This document shows positions 25,245-33,440 of a stretch of 64,000 bases of DNA, one piece after another (position 1 is the first letter of the stretch; the number at the start of each line of letters is the position of its first letter). Position numbers and translations under genes: made by a program. The DNA is taken from NCBI GenBank assembly GCA_035606355.1, contig DATNFO010000061.1, positions 62,001-126,000 of the forward strand. The letters run 5' to 3'. The notes under the pieces are model-generated. The model saw only the letters and a list, made by a program, of their open reading frames with translations. It did not search any database and was not told the DNA's origin. Source of the DNA: Sulfopaludibacter sp035606355. GTDB taxonomy: Bacteria > Acidobacteriota > Terriglobia > Bryobacterales > Bryobacteraceae.

Positions 25245-26240
25245 GTGGACAAGCACATCATCGACATTTCGCGACGAGGCTTTATCGGAGCCACCGCCGG
25301 CGGCGTTCTGCTGCATGCGCAGGACGGCCGCGCCATCTTCCGCGTGAAGGTGGATATGGTGGTCCTCACGTTTCAGGTGACCGATAGCAAGAACCATTAC
25401 ATCAACGGTCTGAAGCCCAGCGACTTTCGCATCTACGAAGACGGCATTCTACAGAAGATGGCCACCTTCGCCGAAGGCGCCAACGCGCCGCTCTCCGTCG
25501 CCTCGGACGGCAGCACTCACCCGCTGCTCGATGCCGGCAAAGACGCGCTTCCCGGCATGGATCATCCCGACGCCTTCGTCGGCACCAACGTCTTCGTGCT
25601 CTTCGATACCAGCAACTTCATGTATCGCGGCTTCGTGTACGCCGAAGACGCCATTGCCGATTTCGTTCGCGGTCTGGACCACGCCGATTCCGTCGCCGTC
25701 TACACCTTCAGCCGTAATCTTTCGAAGGCCGCGTCGCTCACTCACGAGCACGGCCAGGCCATCGACGGCATGCGCAACGCCGTCGCCGGCGACGCGACCG
25801 CGCTCTACAACGCGCTGCTGCTCACCATCCGCGATGCCGCGAAGGTCCCCGGACGCAAAGTGGTGATCGTGTTCTCTAACGGTCCGGACAATGCCAGCAT
25901 GGTGGCGCCCGATGACGTCCGCGCAGTCGCCGAAGACGAAGGCATTCCGATCTACGTAATCTCCACCGCCGAAGTGAATAAGGATCCCATCTCCAGCGGA
26001 GTCTTCCGCCGCATCGCCAGCCGCACCGGAGGCAAAGCCTACTGGGCCCGCACCTGGCAAAAGCAAGTGGAAGCATTCGAGGATATCCGGGAAGACATGG
26101 TCAACTCGTACACGGTGACCTACTACCCACAGCCGAATCCCAACGAAGGCTTCCGCAAAATCAACGTAGAAATCATCAGCGACCCCGGAAAGAAATACCG
26201 GGTCCGCTCCAGGCCCGGGTACAAACCCAGCAGAGTTTAG
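25245..26240 (+). CDS. TIGR03436-type VWA-domain protein
   Basis: 331 residues from GTG 25245. Starts with a twin-arginine-like signal (ISRRGFIGATAGGVLLHAQ). Family marks follow: FRVKVDMVVLTFQVTDSKNHYINGLKPSDFRIYEDGILQKMATF, then a VWA domain whose metal site is altered (NVFVLFDTSNFMYRG instead of DxSxS), with VVIVFSNGPDN and the ending SYTVTYYPQPNPNEGFRKINVEI. The family is widespread in Acidobacteriota, exported, of unknown role; VWA domains usually bind protein partners. The neighbouring 1109-residue secreted protein is the obvious candidate partner. Confidence 0.92.
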   Translation: MDKHIIDISRRGFIGATAGGVLLHAQDGRAIFRVKVDMVVLTFQVTDSKNHYINGLKPSDFRIYEDGILQKMATFAEGANAPLSVASDGSTHPLLDAGKDALPGMDHPDAFVGTNVFVLFDTSNFMYRGFVYAEDAIADFVRGLDHADSVAVYTFSRNLSKAASLTHEHGQAIDGMRNAVAGDATALYNALLLTIRDAAKVPGRKVVIVFSNGPDNASMVAPDDVRAVAEDEGIPIYVISTAEVNKDPISSGVFRRIASRTGGKAYWARTWQKQVEAFEDIREDMVNSYTVTYYPQPNPNEGFRKINVEIISDPGKKYRVRSRPGYKPSRV

Positions 26241-26250
26241 CAGTGTCTTT

Positions 26251-26360
26251 GAACCACAGAGGCACAGAGATTTTCAGAGGACACAGAGAAAAGCGCGCAT
26301 ATTCAGCCCTTCTCCGTGTCCTCTCGCTTTTTCTCGGTGTCTCTGTGGTGAACTGACACT
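26251..26360. repeat. CTCTGTGTCTCTGTGG-family repeat, inverted pair
   Basis: An inverted arrangement: AACCACAGAGGCACAGAGAT (left) faces TTTCTCGGTGTCTCTGTGGT (right), with GAGGACACAGAGAAAAG and CTTCTCCGTGTCCTCTCGC between. It could fold as a long imperfect hairpin directly upstream of the oxidoreductase gene. Confidence 0.75.
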
Positions 26361-26370
26361 GCTTCGGAGG

Positions 26371-26376
26371 TAAAGT
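26371..26376 (+). promoter_or_regulatory. -10-like hexamer TAAAGT, 6 nt before start
   Basis: TAAAGT-N6-ATG(26383). GGAGG lies just upstream but 12 nt from the ATG, too far for a good ribosome site, so leaderless initiation is an alternative. Confidence 0.35.
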
Positions 26377-26382
26377 ATCCTC

Positions 26383-27687
26383 ATGTCCACCACCCGGCGG
26401 CATTTCCTCACTACGGCGGCCGCGACCGCCACCGCTCTCGCCCAGACCTCGCCCAACGACCGCATCCGTATCGCTCTCATCGGAGCCGGCGGGCAGGGAA
26501 GCGGCGATACCTCCAACGCCATCCAGCTCCCAGGAGTCGAACTCGTCGCCGTCAGCGACATATACGAAGGCCGCCTCACCCGCGCCAAAGAACGCTGGGG
26601 CAGCCACCTCTTCACTACCCGCGACTACCGCGAAGTGCTCGCGCGCCCCGACGTTGACGCCGTCATCATCGCTACTCCCGACCACTGGCACCGCACCATC
26701 AGCATCGATGCCATGACCGCCGGCAAAGATGTCTACTGCGAGAAGCCGATGGTGCAGCAGGTCGACGACGGCAAAGATGCCATCGATGCGCAGAGCCGCA
26801 CCAAGCGCGTCTTTCAAGTCGGCAGCCAGCGCGTGAGCTCGCTCCTTTACCAAAAGATGAAGGATCTGCTGGCCGCCGGCGCAATCGGCAACCTGAACAC
26901 TGTGGAAGCGTGGATCGATCGCGGCACCGCCATCGGCGCATGGCAGTATTCCATTCCGCCCGACGCCTCGCCCGCCACGGTCGATTGGGACCGTTTCCTG
27001 GGCCGCGCCCCCAAAGTGCCCTTCGAACCAGTGCGTCTCTTCCGCTGGCGCAACTATCGCGATTACGGCACCGGAGTCGGCGGCGACCTGTTCGTTCACC
27101 TCTTCTCCGGCATGCACTACGTCACCAACACCAATGGACCGTCGCGCGTCTACGCCACCGGCGGCCTGCGCTTCTGGAAGGACGGCCGCGATGTTCCCGA
27201 CGTATTGATGGGCCTCTACGATTACCCGACCTTCAACCTCACGCTGCGCGTCAACCTCATCAACGGGTCGGTCAGCGAGACCAGCGGCTTCCGTTTCATC
27301 GGCAGCGAAGGCGCAATCTCGCTGGACGGAAATACCGTAACGCTCGCCCGCGTGCCGCGCGCCGCCGAGCCCGGCTACACCATCGATACATTCCCCAAAG
27401 CCCTGCAGGAACAGTTCCTCAAACAGTACCGCGCCAAATATCCCGAACGGCCCGCCGTCACCACCGCGTCCATGCCCGAAGACGAAAAGTTCGTCGCGCC
27501 GCGCGGCTATAGCGACCATTTCGAGCACATCCGCAACTGGGTCAACTCCATTCGCACACGCAAGCAGCCGGTCGAAGACGCCATCTTCGGATTCCGCGCC
27601 GCCGGACCCGCGCTGCTCTCCAACATCAGCTACTTCGAACAGCGCCCCTGCCACTGGGATCCCGAAAAGATGGAGCTCAAGGGTTAG
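26383..27687 (+). CDS. Gfo/Idh/MocA family oxidoreductase, Tat-exported
   Basis: 434 residues. Twin-arginine signal TTRRHFLTTAAATATALAQ, then an NAD(P) Rossmann domain (IRIALIGAGGQGSG, DVDAVIIATPDHWH) and the catalytic EKPM lysine (VYCEKPMVQQ). The C-terminal beta-sheet domain carries GGDLFVHLFSGMHYVTNT with the family's active-site His positions. Exported members of this family are abundant in Acidobacteria and Planctomycetes and act on sugars or glycosides; the exact substrate is unknown. Eight nucleotides separate it from a second, cytoplasmic family member. Confidence 0.93.
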   Translation: MSTTRRHFLTTAAATATALAQTSPNDRIRIALIGAGGQGSGDTSNAIQLPGVELVAVSDIYEGRLTRAKERWGSHLFTTRDYREVLARPDVDAVIIATPDHWHRTISIDAMTAGKDVYCEKPMVQQVDDGKDAIDAQSRTKRVFQVGSQRVSSLLYQKMKDLLAAGAIGNLNTVEAWIDRGTAIGAWQYSIPPDASPATVDWDRFLGRAPKVPFEPVRLFRWRNYRDYGTGVGGDLFVHLFSGMHYVTNTNGPSRVYATGGLRFWKDGRDVPDVLMGLYDYPTFNLTLRVNLINGSVSETSGFRFIGSEGAISLDGNTVTLARVPRAAEPGYTIDTFPKALQEQFLKQYRAKYPERPAVTTASMPEDEKFVAPRGYSDHFEHIRNWVNSIRTRKQPVEDAIFGFRAAGPALLSNISYFEQRPCHWDPEKMELKG

Positions 27688-27695
27688 GCCCGGCC

Positions 27696-28769
27696 ATGCG
27701 CATCGCGGTGCTCGGTCTCGGGTTCATGGGCGCGACTCACGCGCGAGCCATTCAGTCGCTGCCGGCCGTCGAGCTCGCGGCCGTCTTCAGCGGCGACGAA
27801 CGCAAACTTTCGGGCGACCTTTCCGCCGTCCAGGGCAACCTTGCCACCACCGCCTCCCGCCTCGACTTCTCCGGCGCCAGGAAGTACCGCGAGCTCGAAG
27901 ACCTGCTCGCCGACCGTGCCATCGACGCCGTCGATATCTGTCTTCCCACGCACCTCCACGACTGGGTCGCCATTGAAGCCATGCGCGCCGGCAAACACGT
28001 GCTCGTCGAAAAGCCCATGGCGCTCGATGCCTTCGGCGCCGGACGCATGCTCAGCGCCGCCCGCCGCAGCCGCCGGATTCTGATGACCGCGCACGTGCTC
28101 CGCTTCTTTCCCGAATACCAGGCGCTAGGCGAAGCGCTCAGCGGACACACTCTCCGCGCCGCCACCTTCCGGCGAAGCTGCGCCACGCCCGACTGGAGCG
28201 AATGGCTCACCGACCCCGCACAATCCGGAGGCGGCGCCTTCGACCTGCTCATCCACGACATCGACATGGCCCTGCACCTCTGGGGCGAACCGCAATCCGT
28301 CGCCGCCGTGGGATGCTGCGATGATTCCGTGGACCTCGTGACCGCACATCTGTTTTACGCGGATGGAAGCGTCGTCACCATTGAAGGAGGTTGGAAAGGT
28401 CGCGGCGAAGCGCCGTTCCAAATGGGCTACTCCGTTACCACCGATCGCGCGGCCATTGAGTACAACTCCGACGGCCGGCCCCCGTGCCTCTATCCGCGGG
28501 AAGGCGCTCCTCAGCCGCTGCCGCTGAGGGCCGAAGATCCGTACGCCAAAGAGATCGCTCACTTCGCCGAAGCCTGCCGCGACAACATAGCCCCGCCGCT
28601 CTGTCCACCAGCCGAATCCGCGAGAGCCGTGGAACTCGCCCGCCTCATCCTGGACGCCAGAACACGAAAAGGAGCAAAGTTAAAGCTAGTAGGCGCTTCC
28701 GCCGACGTGCCGACAGGAATCCTTCCTGTCGGGTCGCGCGGAGCGCGACAGCTCGCAGATGAACGGTGA
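27696..28769 (+). CDS. Gfo/Idh/MocA family oxidoreductase with repeat-derived C-terminus
   Basis: 357 residues, no signal peptide. IAVLGLGFMGATHARAI is the dinucleotide site, DAVDICLPTHLHDWVAIEAMRAGKHVLVEKPMAL contains the catalytic EKP lysine, and GGGAFDLLIHDIDMALHLWGEP holds the His/Asp of the substrate pocket. The last 20 or so residues (DVPTGILPVGSRGARQLA) are encoded by a copy of the two-hairpin intergenic element, so the ancestral protein probably ended near KLKLVGAS. Likely in an operon with the Tat-exported paralogue upstream, suggesting consecutive sugar oxidation steps. Confidence 0.92.
   Translation: MRIAVLGLGFMGATHARAIQSLPAVELAAVFSGDERKLSGDLSAVQGNLATTASRLDFSGARKYRELEDLLADRAIDAVDICLPTHLHDWVAIEAMRAGKHVLVEKPMALDAFGAGRMLSAARRSRRILMTAHVLRFFPEYQALGEALSGHTLRAATFRRSCATPDWSEWLTDPAQSGGGAFDLLIHDIDMALHLWGEPQSVAAVGCCDDSVDLVTAHLFYADGSVVTIEGGWKGRGEAPFQMGYSVTTDRAAIEYNSDGRPPCLYPREGAPQPLPLRAEDPYAKEIAHFAEACRDNIAPPLCPPAESARAVELARLILDARTRKGAKLKLVGASADVPTGILPVGSRGARQLADER
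28705..28750. repeat. modular two-hairpin element, version A copy 2 (inside CDS end)
   Basis: Arms CCGACAGGAA and TTCCTGTCGG around TCC (28710-28732), then GTCGCGCGGAGCGCGAC. It is read in frame by the oxidoreductase gene. Confidence 0.85.
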
Positions 28770-28786
28770 TCTTTGCTCGCAACCCC

Positions 28787-29036
28787 GGCACCTTTTACCG
28801 CTCCCTTACTGGGTTGTGAAAAATATTGAATTGCATTTTCTCCGCATTCAAAACGCACTCGAATCCCCGGCACCGTTTACCGCTCCCTTACGGTCACGGC
28901 TCCGTAAGTGCTTGATGCTGCTAACGGAGCCGTGACCGTGAGGGAGCGGTAAACGGTGTATCGAAAGGCGAATGGAGTGCGACGAGAACGGCAGCCGATT
29001 TTTTCACAACCCCGTAAGGGAGCGGTAAATGATGCC
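28787..29036. repeat. MITE-like element with outer and inner inverted repeats, copy 1
   Basis: Fills most of the 338-bp gap between 28770 and 29107. Outer imperfect inverted repeats at 28787-28824 and 28998-29036 (both containing ACCGCTCCCTTAC or its complement and GGTTGTGAAAA). Inner 35-bp arms at 28871-28905 and 28924-28958 differ by a single T-G pair and enclose an 18-nt loop. Carries no open reading frame. Confidence 0.85.
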
Positions 29037-29045
29037 GCCTTCCCC

Positions 29046-29074
29046 TTGACAACCTACAGAAGTTCCCGTATCCT
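29046..29074 (+). promoter_or_regulatory. promoter of the second padR/ADOP cassette
   Basis: TTGACA (29046-29051), 17-nt spacer, TATCCT (29069-29074). The start codon is at 29108, behind the ribosome site GGAGGAG (29090-29096). Confidence 0.75.
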
Positions 29075-29094
29075 CCTTGTAGATCATCTGGAGG
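29072..29094. promoter_or_regulatory. candidate PadR operator / RBS-masking hairpin
   Basis: CCTCC (29072-29076) and GGAGG (29090-29094) can pair, with the 9-bp palindrome AGATCATCT (29081-29089) between them. It overlaps the -10 box on one side and the ribosome site on the other. Confidence 0.45.
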
Positions 29095-29107
29095 AGAGCG
29101 GCCCACC

Positions 29108-29437
29108 ATGCGCAAACCCAAAAGCGACCTTCTGCAAGGCACCCTGGACCTGCTCATCCTCAAAACTCTCGAGCTTGAGCCGATGCACGGCTGGGGCATC
29201 ACACAACGCATCCAGCAGATCTCCGAAGACGTGCTGCAGGTGAACCAGGGGTCTCTCTACCCCGCGCTGCATCGCCTGGAAGAACAGGGCTGGATCTCGG
29301 CATCCTGGGACACCTCGGAAAACAACCGGCAGGCCAAGTATTACGAGCTCACTAAACGTGGACGGGAGCAGTTGGCGGAAGAAAAAGAAAACTGGCTCCG
29401 GCTTTCAGCAGCCGTAGCCCGCATCGTGGGAGCGTAA
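29108..29437 (+). CDS. PadR family transcriptional regulator
   Basis: 109 residues with the complete PadR winged helix: LLQGTLDLLILKTLELEPMHGWGITQRIQ, VNQGSLYPALHRLEEQGWI and AKYYELTKRGREQL. This closely follows the acidobacterial PadR subgroup that precedes ADOP permeases. The permease ATG follows its stop codon by 1 nt. Autorepression through the palindrome overlapping its promoter is inferred. Confidence 0.95.
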   Translation: MRKPKSDLLQGTLDLLILKTLELEPMHGWGITQRIQQISEDVLQVNQGSLYPALHRLEEQGWISASWDTSENNRQAKYYELTKRGREQLAEEKENWLRLSAAVARIVGA

Positions 29438-29438
29438 C

Positions 29439-32087
29439 ATGCACAGAGTTTCCTCCGTATTGCGATTTCTGTTCCGCCGCGGCAAGGTGGAACACGACCT
29501 TCACGCCGAACTCAAATATCACATGGACCGCCAGGTCGAAAAGAATCTGGCCGCGGGCATGTCTCCCGCCGAAGCGCGCCGCCAGGCCGCCATCCTCATG
29601 GGTGGCGTCGAGCCGCTCAAGGACGATTGCCGCGACGTTCGCCTCGGCCGCTTCTTCGAAACCCTCGTGCAGGACGTCCGTTACGGAATCCGCGTGCTGC
29701 TACGGAACCCCGGCTTCGCCCTCGCCGCCATTCTCACTCTCGCGCTCGGCATCGGAGCAAACACCGCGATTTTCAGCATCGTCTATGGCGTGCTGCTCCG
29801 GCCCCTCCCCTATGCCCAAGGCAGTCAGCTCCTGGTGTTGCACCAAAACGCGCCCAAGGCCCACATCCTGGACACGCAGTTCTCCGTAAAAGAGATCGCC
29901 GACTATCGGCAGGGGAACCACACCCTGCAGGGCCTCGTCGAGCACCACACCATAAACTTCCTGCTGATCGGCAAGGACACGGCCGAACGCGTCGAGACCG
30001 CGGTGGTCTCCGCCAACTTCTTCGACGTGCTCGGCGTCAAGCCGATTCTGGGGCGGAATTTCGTCCCGCAGGACGATGTCATCGGCGGACCGGCGGTTCT
30101 CATCCTCACCTACAAATACTGGAAGAGCCATCAGAGCGGCGACCCGAATATCGTCGGCAAAGTATTCCATATGAATAATAAGCCGCACACCGTCATCGGC
30201 GTGCTGCCGCCGATTCCTCAGTACCCGTCCGAAGTCGATGTCTATATGCCGACCTCGCAGTGTCCCACGCGAGCCAGCGCGCGCTTCATCTCGAGCCGTA
30301 GCTCCCGCATGATGGACGTCTTCGCGCGCCTCAAACCGGGCGTCACGCTGCAACAGGCCCAGGCCGATCTGTCGATGGTCGGCAGCCACATGACCGCGGC
30401 CCATCCTGAGACCTATTTGGCCGCCGATGGCTATTCGTTGGAAGCCACGCCGCTGCGCACCGACCTCACACGCCGCGCCCGCACCATGTTCCTCGTGCTC
30501 CTCGGCGTCGCCGGATTCGTGTTGCTCATCGCCTGCGCCAATGTCGCCAACCTGCTGCTCGCGCATCTTCTTAAGCTGGAGCGCGAGCTCGCTGTCCGTG
30601 CCGCGCTCGGCGCCGGCAAAGCGCGCCTCATTCGCCAACTGCTCACCGAAAGCGCACTGCTCTCCATGGCCGGAGGCGCACTCGGCCTTGCGCTCGCGCC
30701 GGCCGCGCTCGCCGTGCTTGTCAAATTCGCGGAGCGTTACACCACGCGCGCCGCCGAAGTCCACATGGATGCCCCGGTGCTCCTCTTCACGCTCGCAATC
30801 TCCATTGCCACAGGCGTTCTGTTCGGCTTCGCGCCCGCGCTTTCTTCCGGCGCATGGTTCGGTTCGGGAGCGCAGCAGGGCAGCCGCAACACCGCCGGCC
30901 GCGCCCGCCAGCGCCTCCGCGGCGCTTTGGTGATCGCGCAGGTGGCCGTTTCCGTCATTCTTCTTGCCGGCGCGGGTCTCATGATTCGCAGTTTCGCCAA
31001 GCTGCAAAGCGTCAACCCCGGCTTCACTCCTGACCGCCTCATCACCATGCGCGTGAGCCCCGGTTTTCCGCGCTACAACACGGACAACATTCGCCAGCTC
31101 GTGAACCGCATCAGCACGAGCATGCGTGCGCTCCCGGGTGTTGAGTCCTTCGCCTTCGCCTCCACGTTTCCCTTCAATCCCGCGGGAATCGTCGCCGGAC
31201 CCAACGCCAATCAGTTCGATATCAAAGGCCAGCCGTGGTCCAAAGGCAGCGCGAAACCCGCGGTCGATATACGCGTCGTCGGACCGAATTATTTCGAGAC
31301 CCTGCGCCAGCCTGTCGTCAAAGGCCGCACCTTCACCGAGCGCGATGACGACAAGCATCCTCCCGTCGCCATCGTCAACCAGGCCATGGCGCGCCACTAC
31401 TGGCCCAACGCGGACCCCCTCGGCAAGCAGCTCAGCTTCGATAAGGGCGAGACCTGGACGGAAATCGTCGGCATCGCCGGCGACGTGAAGGAGTACGGCT
31501 TGGACCGGCCGCCTGTCGATGAGATCTATCTCTCGTTCCACAACGGTTTTGTGGGCCGCCTCGTCGTGCGGACGGCCATGGACCCCATCAGCATGGCTCC
31601 GCTCCTGCGCGGCGCAATTCACGACATCGATTCCCAGGTTGCAGTCGACCAGATCGGCACCATCGAGCGCGCCGAATACGACTCCATGAACTCGCCGCGC
31701 GTCATGGCATTCCTGCTCGCCATCTTCGCCGGACTTGCCGTCGTAATCAGCGCCAGCGGCATCGCCGCCGTCATGGCACTCGCCGTCAGCCAGCGAACCC
31801 GCGAAATCGGTGTGCGCATGGCGCTTGGCGCGCAACGCGGCGCAATCGTCGGAATGGTCGTGCGGCAGGGCCTCGTCCTCGCTCTGTTCGGCACGCTGGT
31901 CGGCATTGCCGGCGCCGCGGCTCTTACAAAACTGCTCGCGAGCTTCCTCTACGGCACCAGCCCGCGCGACCTCACCACGTTCGCCGCCGTCAGCCTTCTG
32001 TTCATCGCTGTCGCCGCCGTCGCCTGTTTCATTCCCGCGCGCCAGGTCACCGCCATCGATCCGATTTCGGCTCTCCGCCAGGAATAA
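29439..32087 (+). CDS. ADOP-family ABC transporter permease (FtsX/MacB-like)
   Basis: 882 residues. Residues 1-80 are the permease prefix (FRRGKVEHDLHAELKYHMDRQVEKNLAAGMSPAEARRQA). Next come helix 1 (GFALAAILTLALGIGANTAIFSIVYGVLLRPLPY), a MacB-like periplasmic domain, FtsX block 1 (LLIACANVANLLLAHLLKLERELAVRAALGAGKARLIRQLLTESALLSMAGG), a second periplasmic domain, and FtsX block 2 (EIGVRMALGAQRGAIVGMVVRQGLVLALFG) ending PARQVTAIDPISALRQE. Partner of the PadR gene 1 nt upstream. Export or mechanotransmission of an unknown substrate is inferred; no ATPase gene is adjacent. Confidence 0.95.
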   Translation: MHRVSSVLRFLFRRGKVEHDLHAELKYHMDRQVEKNLAAGMSPAEARRQAAILMGGVEPLKDDCRDVRLGRFFETLVQDVRYGIRVLLRNPGFALAAILTLALGIGANTAIFSIVYGVLLRPLPYAQGSQLLVLHQNAPKAHILDTQFSVKEIADYRQGNHTLQGLVEHHTINFLLIGKDTAERVETAVVSANFFDVLGVKPILGRNFVPQDDVIGGPAVLILTYKYWKSHQSGDPNIVGKVFHMNNKPHTVIGVLPPIPQYPSEVDVYMPTSQCPTRASARFISSRSSRMMDVFARLKPGVTLQQAQADLSMVGSHMTAAHPETYLAADGYSLEATPLRTDLTRRARTMFLVLLGVAGFVLLIACANVANLLLAHLLKLERELAVRAALGAGKARLIRQLLTESALLSMAGGALGLALAPAALAVLVKFAERYTTRAAEVHMDAPVLLFTLAISIATGVLFGFAPALSSGAWFGSGAQQGSRNTAGRARQRLRGALVIAQVAVSVILLAGAGLMIRSFAKLQSVNPGFTPDRLITMRVSPGFPRYNTDNIRQLVNRISTSMRALPGVESFAFASTFPFNPAGIVAGPNANQFDIKGQPWSKGSAKPAVDIRVVGPNYFETLRQPVVKGRTFTERDDDKHPPVAIVNQAMARHYWPNADPLGKQLSFDKGETWTEIVGIAGDVKEYGLDRPPVDEIYLSFHNGFVGRLVVRTAMDPISMAPLLRGAIHDIDSQVAVDQIGTIERAEYDSMNSPRVMAFLLAIFAGLAVVISASGIAAVMALAVSQRTREIGVRMALGAQRGAIVGMVVRQGLVLALFGTLVGIAGAAALTKLLASFLYGTSPRDLTTFAAVSLLFIAVAAVACFIPARQVTAIDPISALRQE

Positions 32088-32129
32088 GAAGCCTGCGGGC
32101 TACCGTACAATCACAGGTGGGAGGCCACT

Positions 32130-32624
32130 ATGCCCGATTACCGAATGGGAGTGCTTGCCGCGGGCGACATCGCGTTCCAGCACCTGCGCATAGACGACCT
32201 GCCTCTCTACAATCAGGACGACGATGCCGATCAGCCCGGCCCGGTCAAGCGTCTCAAGTCGGAAATCGCTTCCTGCCAGGGCATCGTGTTCGTGACCCCG
32301 GAATACAACCGTTCCATCCCCGGCGTCCTGAAGAACGCCATCGACAACGCCTCGCGTCCGTACGGGCAAAGCGCCTGGAAGGGCAAGCCGGCGGGAGTTA
32401 TGGGCGCATCCGTGGGCGCTGCCGGAACCAGCATGGCACAGCAGCACCTCCGCAATGTCCTCGCCTATCTCGATATTCCGGCCCTCGCGCAGCCCGAGGT
32501 CTTTTTGCAAGTCAACGACGCATTCTTCGATGCCGCAGGCGACATCGCGCGGCCCGACACGCGCAGGTTCCTCCAAACCTGGATGGACGCCTACACCGCG
32601 TGGGTGAGGCTCTTCACCCAATGA
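32130..32624 (+). CDS. NADPH-dependent FMN reductase-like protein lacking the FMN phosphate loop
   Basis: 164 residues. The flavodoxin-like core is clear: LRIDDLPLYNQD, IVFVTPEYNRSIPGVLKNAIDNASRP, WKGKPAGVMGASVGAAGTSMAQQHLRNVL and PEVFLQVNDAFFDAAG. Family members begin with a beta strand followed by GSLRxxSxNR, which binds the FMN phosphate; here the strand MGVL runs straight into AAGDIAFQHL, so about 20 residues are missing. No adjacent frame supplies them. It may be inactive or bind flavin differently. Ribosome site GGGAGG; ATGA overlap with the next gene. Confidence 0.88.
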   Translation: MPDYRMGVLAAGDIAFQHLRIDDLPLYNQDDDADQPGPVKRLKSEIASCQGIVFVTPEYNRSIPGVLKNAIDNASRPYGQSAWKGKPAGVMGASVGAAGTSMAQQHLRNVLAYLDIPALAQPEVFLQVNDAFFDAAGDIARPDTRRFLQTWMDAYTAWVRLFTQ

Positions 32625-33433
32625 AACCCCTCGAAGCCGGAGTCCTGTTCTGGGTCGGGCGTCACTCCTTTGAGGACGTGCTTGATTTCGATGTGCGGGT
32701 TGCGCAGTTAGGCATCGGACCCTCGGTCGCACTATCGCGTGCGTATGCACTCGCATGGAGCGCACGTTTGCGCGATTCCGGCGTCACCGTACGCACCGTC
32801 TTCGCAGCATACGAAGGCGAAGACTATGCGGACATTCCCACCGTGCAGCGCACCGTCGGCTTCGTTCCGCCCGAAACTCGCGATGCGCGCGAAGCTCGCA
32901 CGTACGAGGTCATCGATTTCGCCGGCAGCATCGGAGCGCCCAGCTTCGCCTGCCACATCGGAGCCATCGCGCCGCACGACCACGATGCCGTCCTGCATCT
33001 GGTCCGCCGTATCGCGGACCGCTGCGCCGCCGCCGGCCTCAGCTTTGCGCTCGAAACCGGCCAGGAAACCGCGCCGGAGCTCCTCCGCTTCATGGACGAG
33101 GTCGCGCGCCCCAACCTCGGCATCAATTTCGACCCCGCCAACATGATCCTCTACGGTACCGGCGACCCCATCGAGGCGTTTGAACTGCTGGCGCCGCAAG
33201 TCGTCTCCGTTCACGCCAAGGATGGCGTTTACCCTCCGAAATCGCAGCCAGAAGCGCTCGGCGCCGAAACGCCGCTGGGCCAGGGCGCCGTCGATTTTCC
33301 CCGCTTCGTGAGCGCGCTGAAAGGCGCGGATTACTCCGGCCAGCTCTTCGTCGAACGCGAAGGCGTCGGCCGCGACCAGTGGGTCGCCGACGTCGGAACC
33401 GCCCTCAACACACTCGCGCGCCTGGCGTTATAG
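32621..33433 (+). CDS. sugar phosphate isomerase/epimerase-like TIM barrel protein
   Basis: 270 residues from ATG 32621, overlapping the previous stop (ATGA). Xylose-isomerase-like/AP-endonuclease-2 barrel: metal and substrate residues are expected in FALETGQE, NFDPANMILYG, VVSVHAKDG and LFVEREG, all present and in family order. Likely isomerises or epimerises a sugar or cyclitol; the substrate is not evident. Translationally coupled to the defective flavoprotein. The next gene begins 7 nt after its stop. Confidence 0.9.
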   Translation: MKPLEAGVLFWVGRHSFEDVLDFDVRVAQLGIGPSVALSRAYALAWSARLRDSGVTVRTVFAAYEGEDYADIPTVQRTVGFVPPETRDAREARTYEVIDFAGSIGAPSFACHIGAIAPHDHDAVLHLVRRIADRCAAAGLSFALETGQETAPELLRFMDEVARPNLGINFDPANMILYGTGDPIEAFELLAPQVVSVHAKDGVYPPKSQPEALGAETPLGQGAVDFPRFVSALKGADYSGQLFVEREGVGRDQWVADVGTALNTLARLAL

Positions 33434-33434
33434 T
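33429..33434 (+). promoter_or_regulatory. -10-like hexamer TATAGT, 6 nt before start
   Basis: TATAGT overlaps the preceding stop codon and is followed by ATCGGG then ATG 33441. TCAACA 18 nt upstream could be a -35. No ribosome site, which suggests leaderless initiation. Confidence 0.4.
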
Positions 33435-33440
33435 ATCGGG

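Noticed and set aside
26176..27654. 492-codon open frame on the minus strand
   Set aside because: Opposite the Tat-exported oxidoreductase and crosses the inverted repeat; shadow frame.
29700..31835. 711-codon open frame on the minus strand
   Set aside because: Antisense to the well-supported ADOP permease, with no family features.
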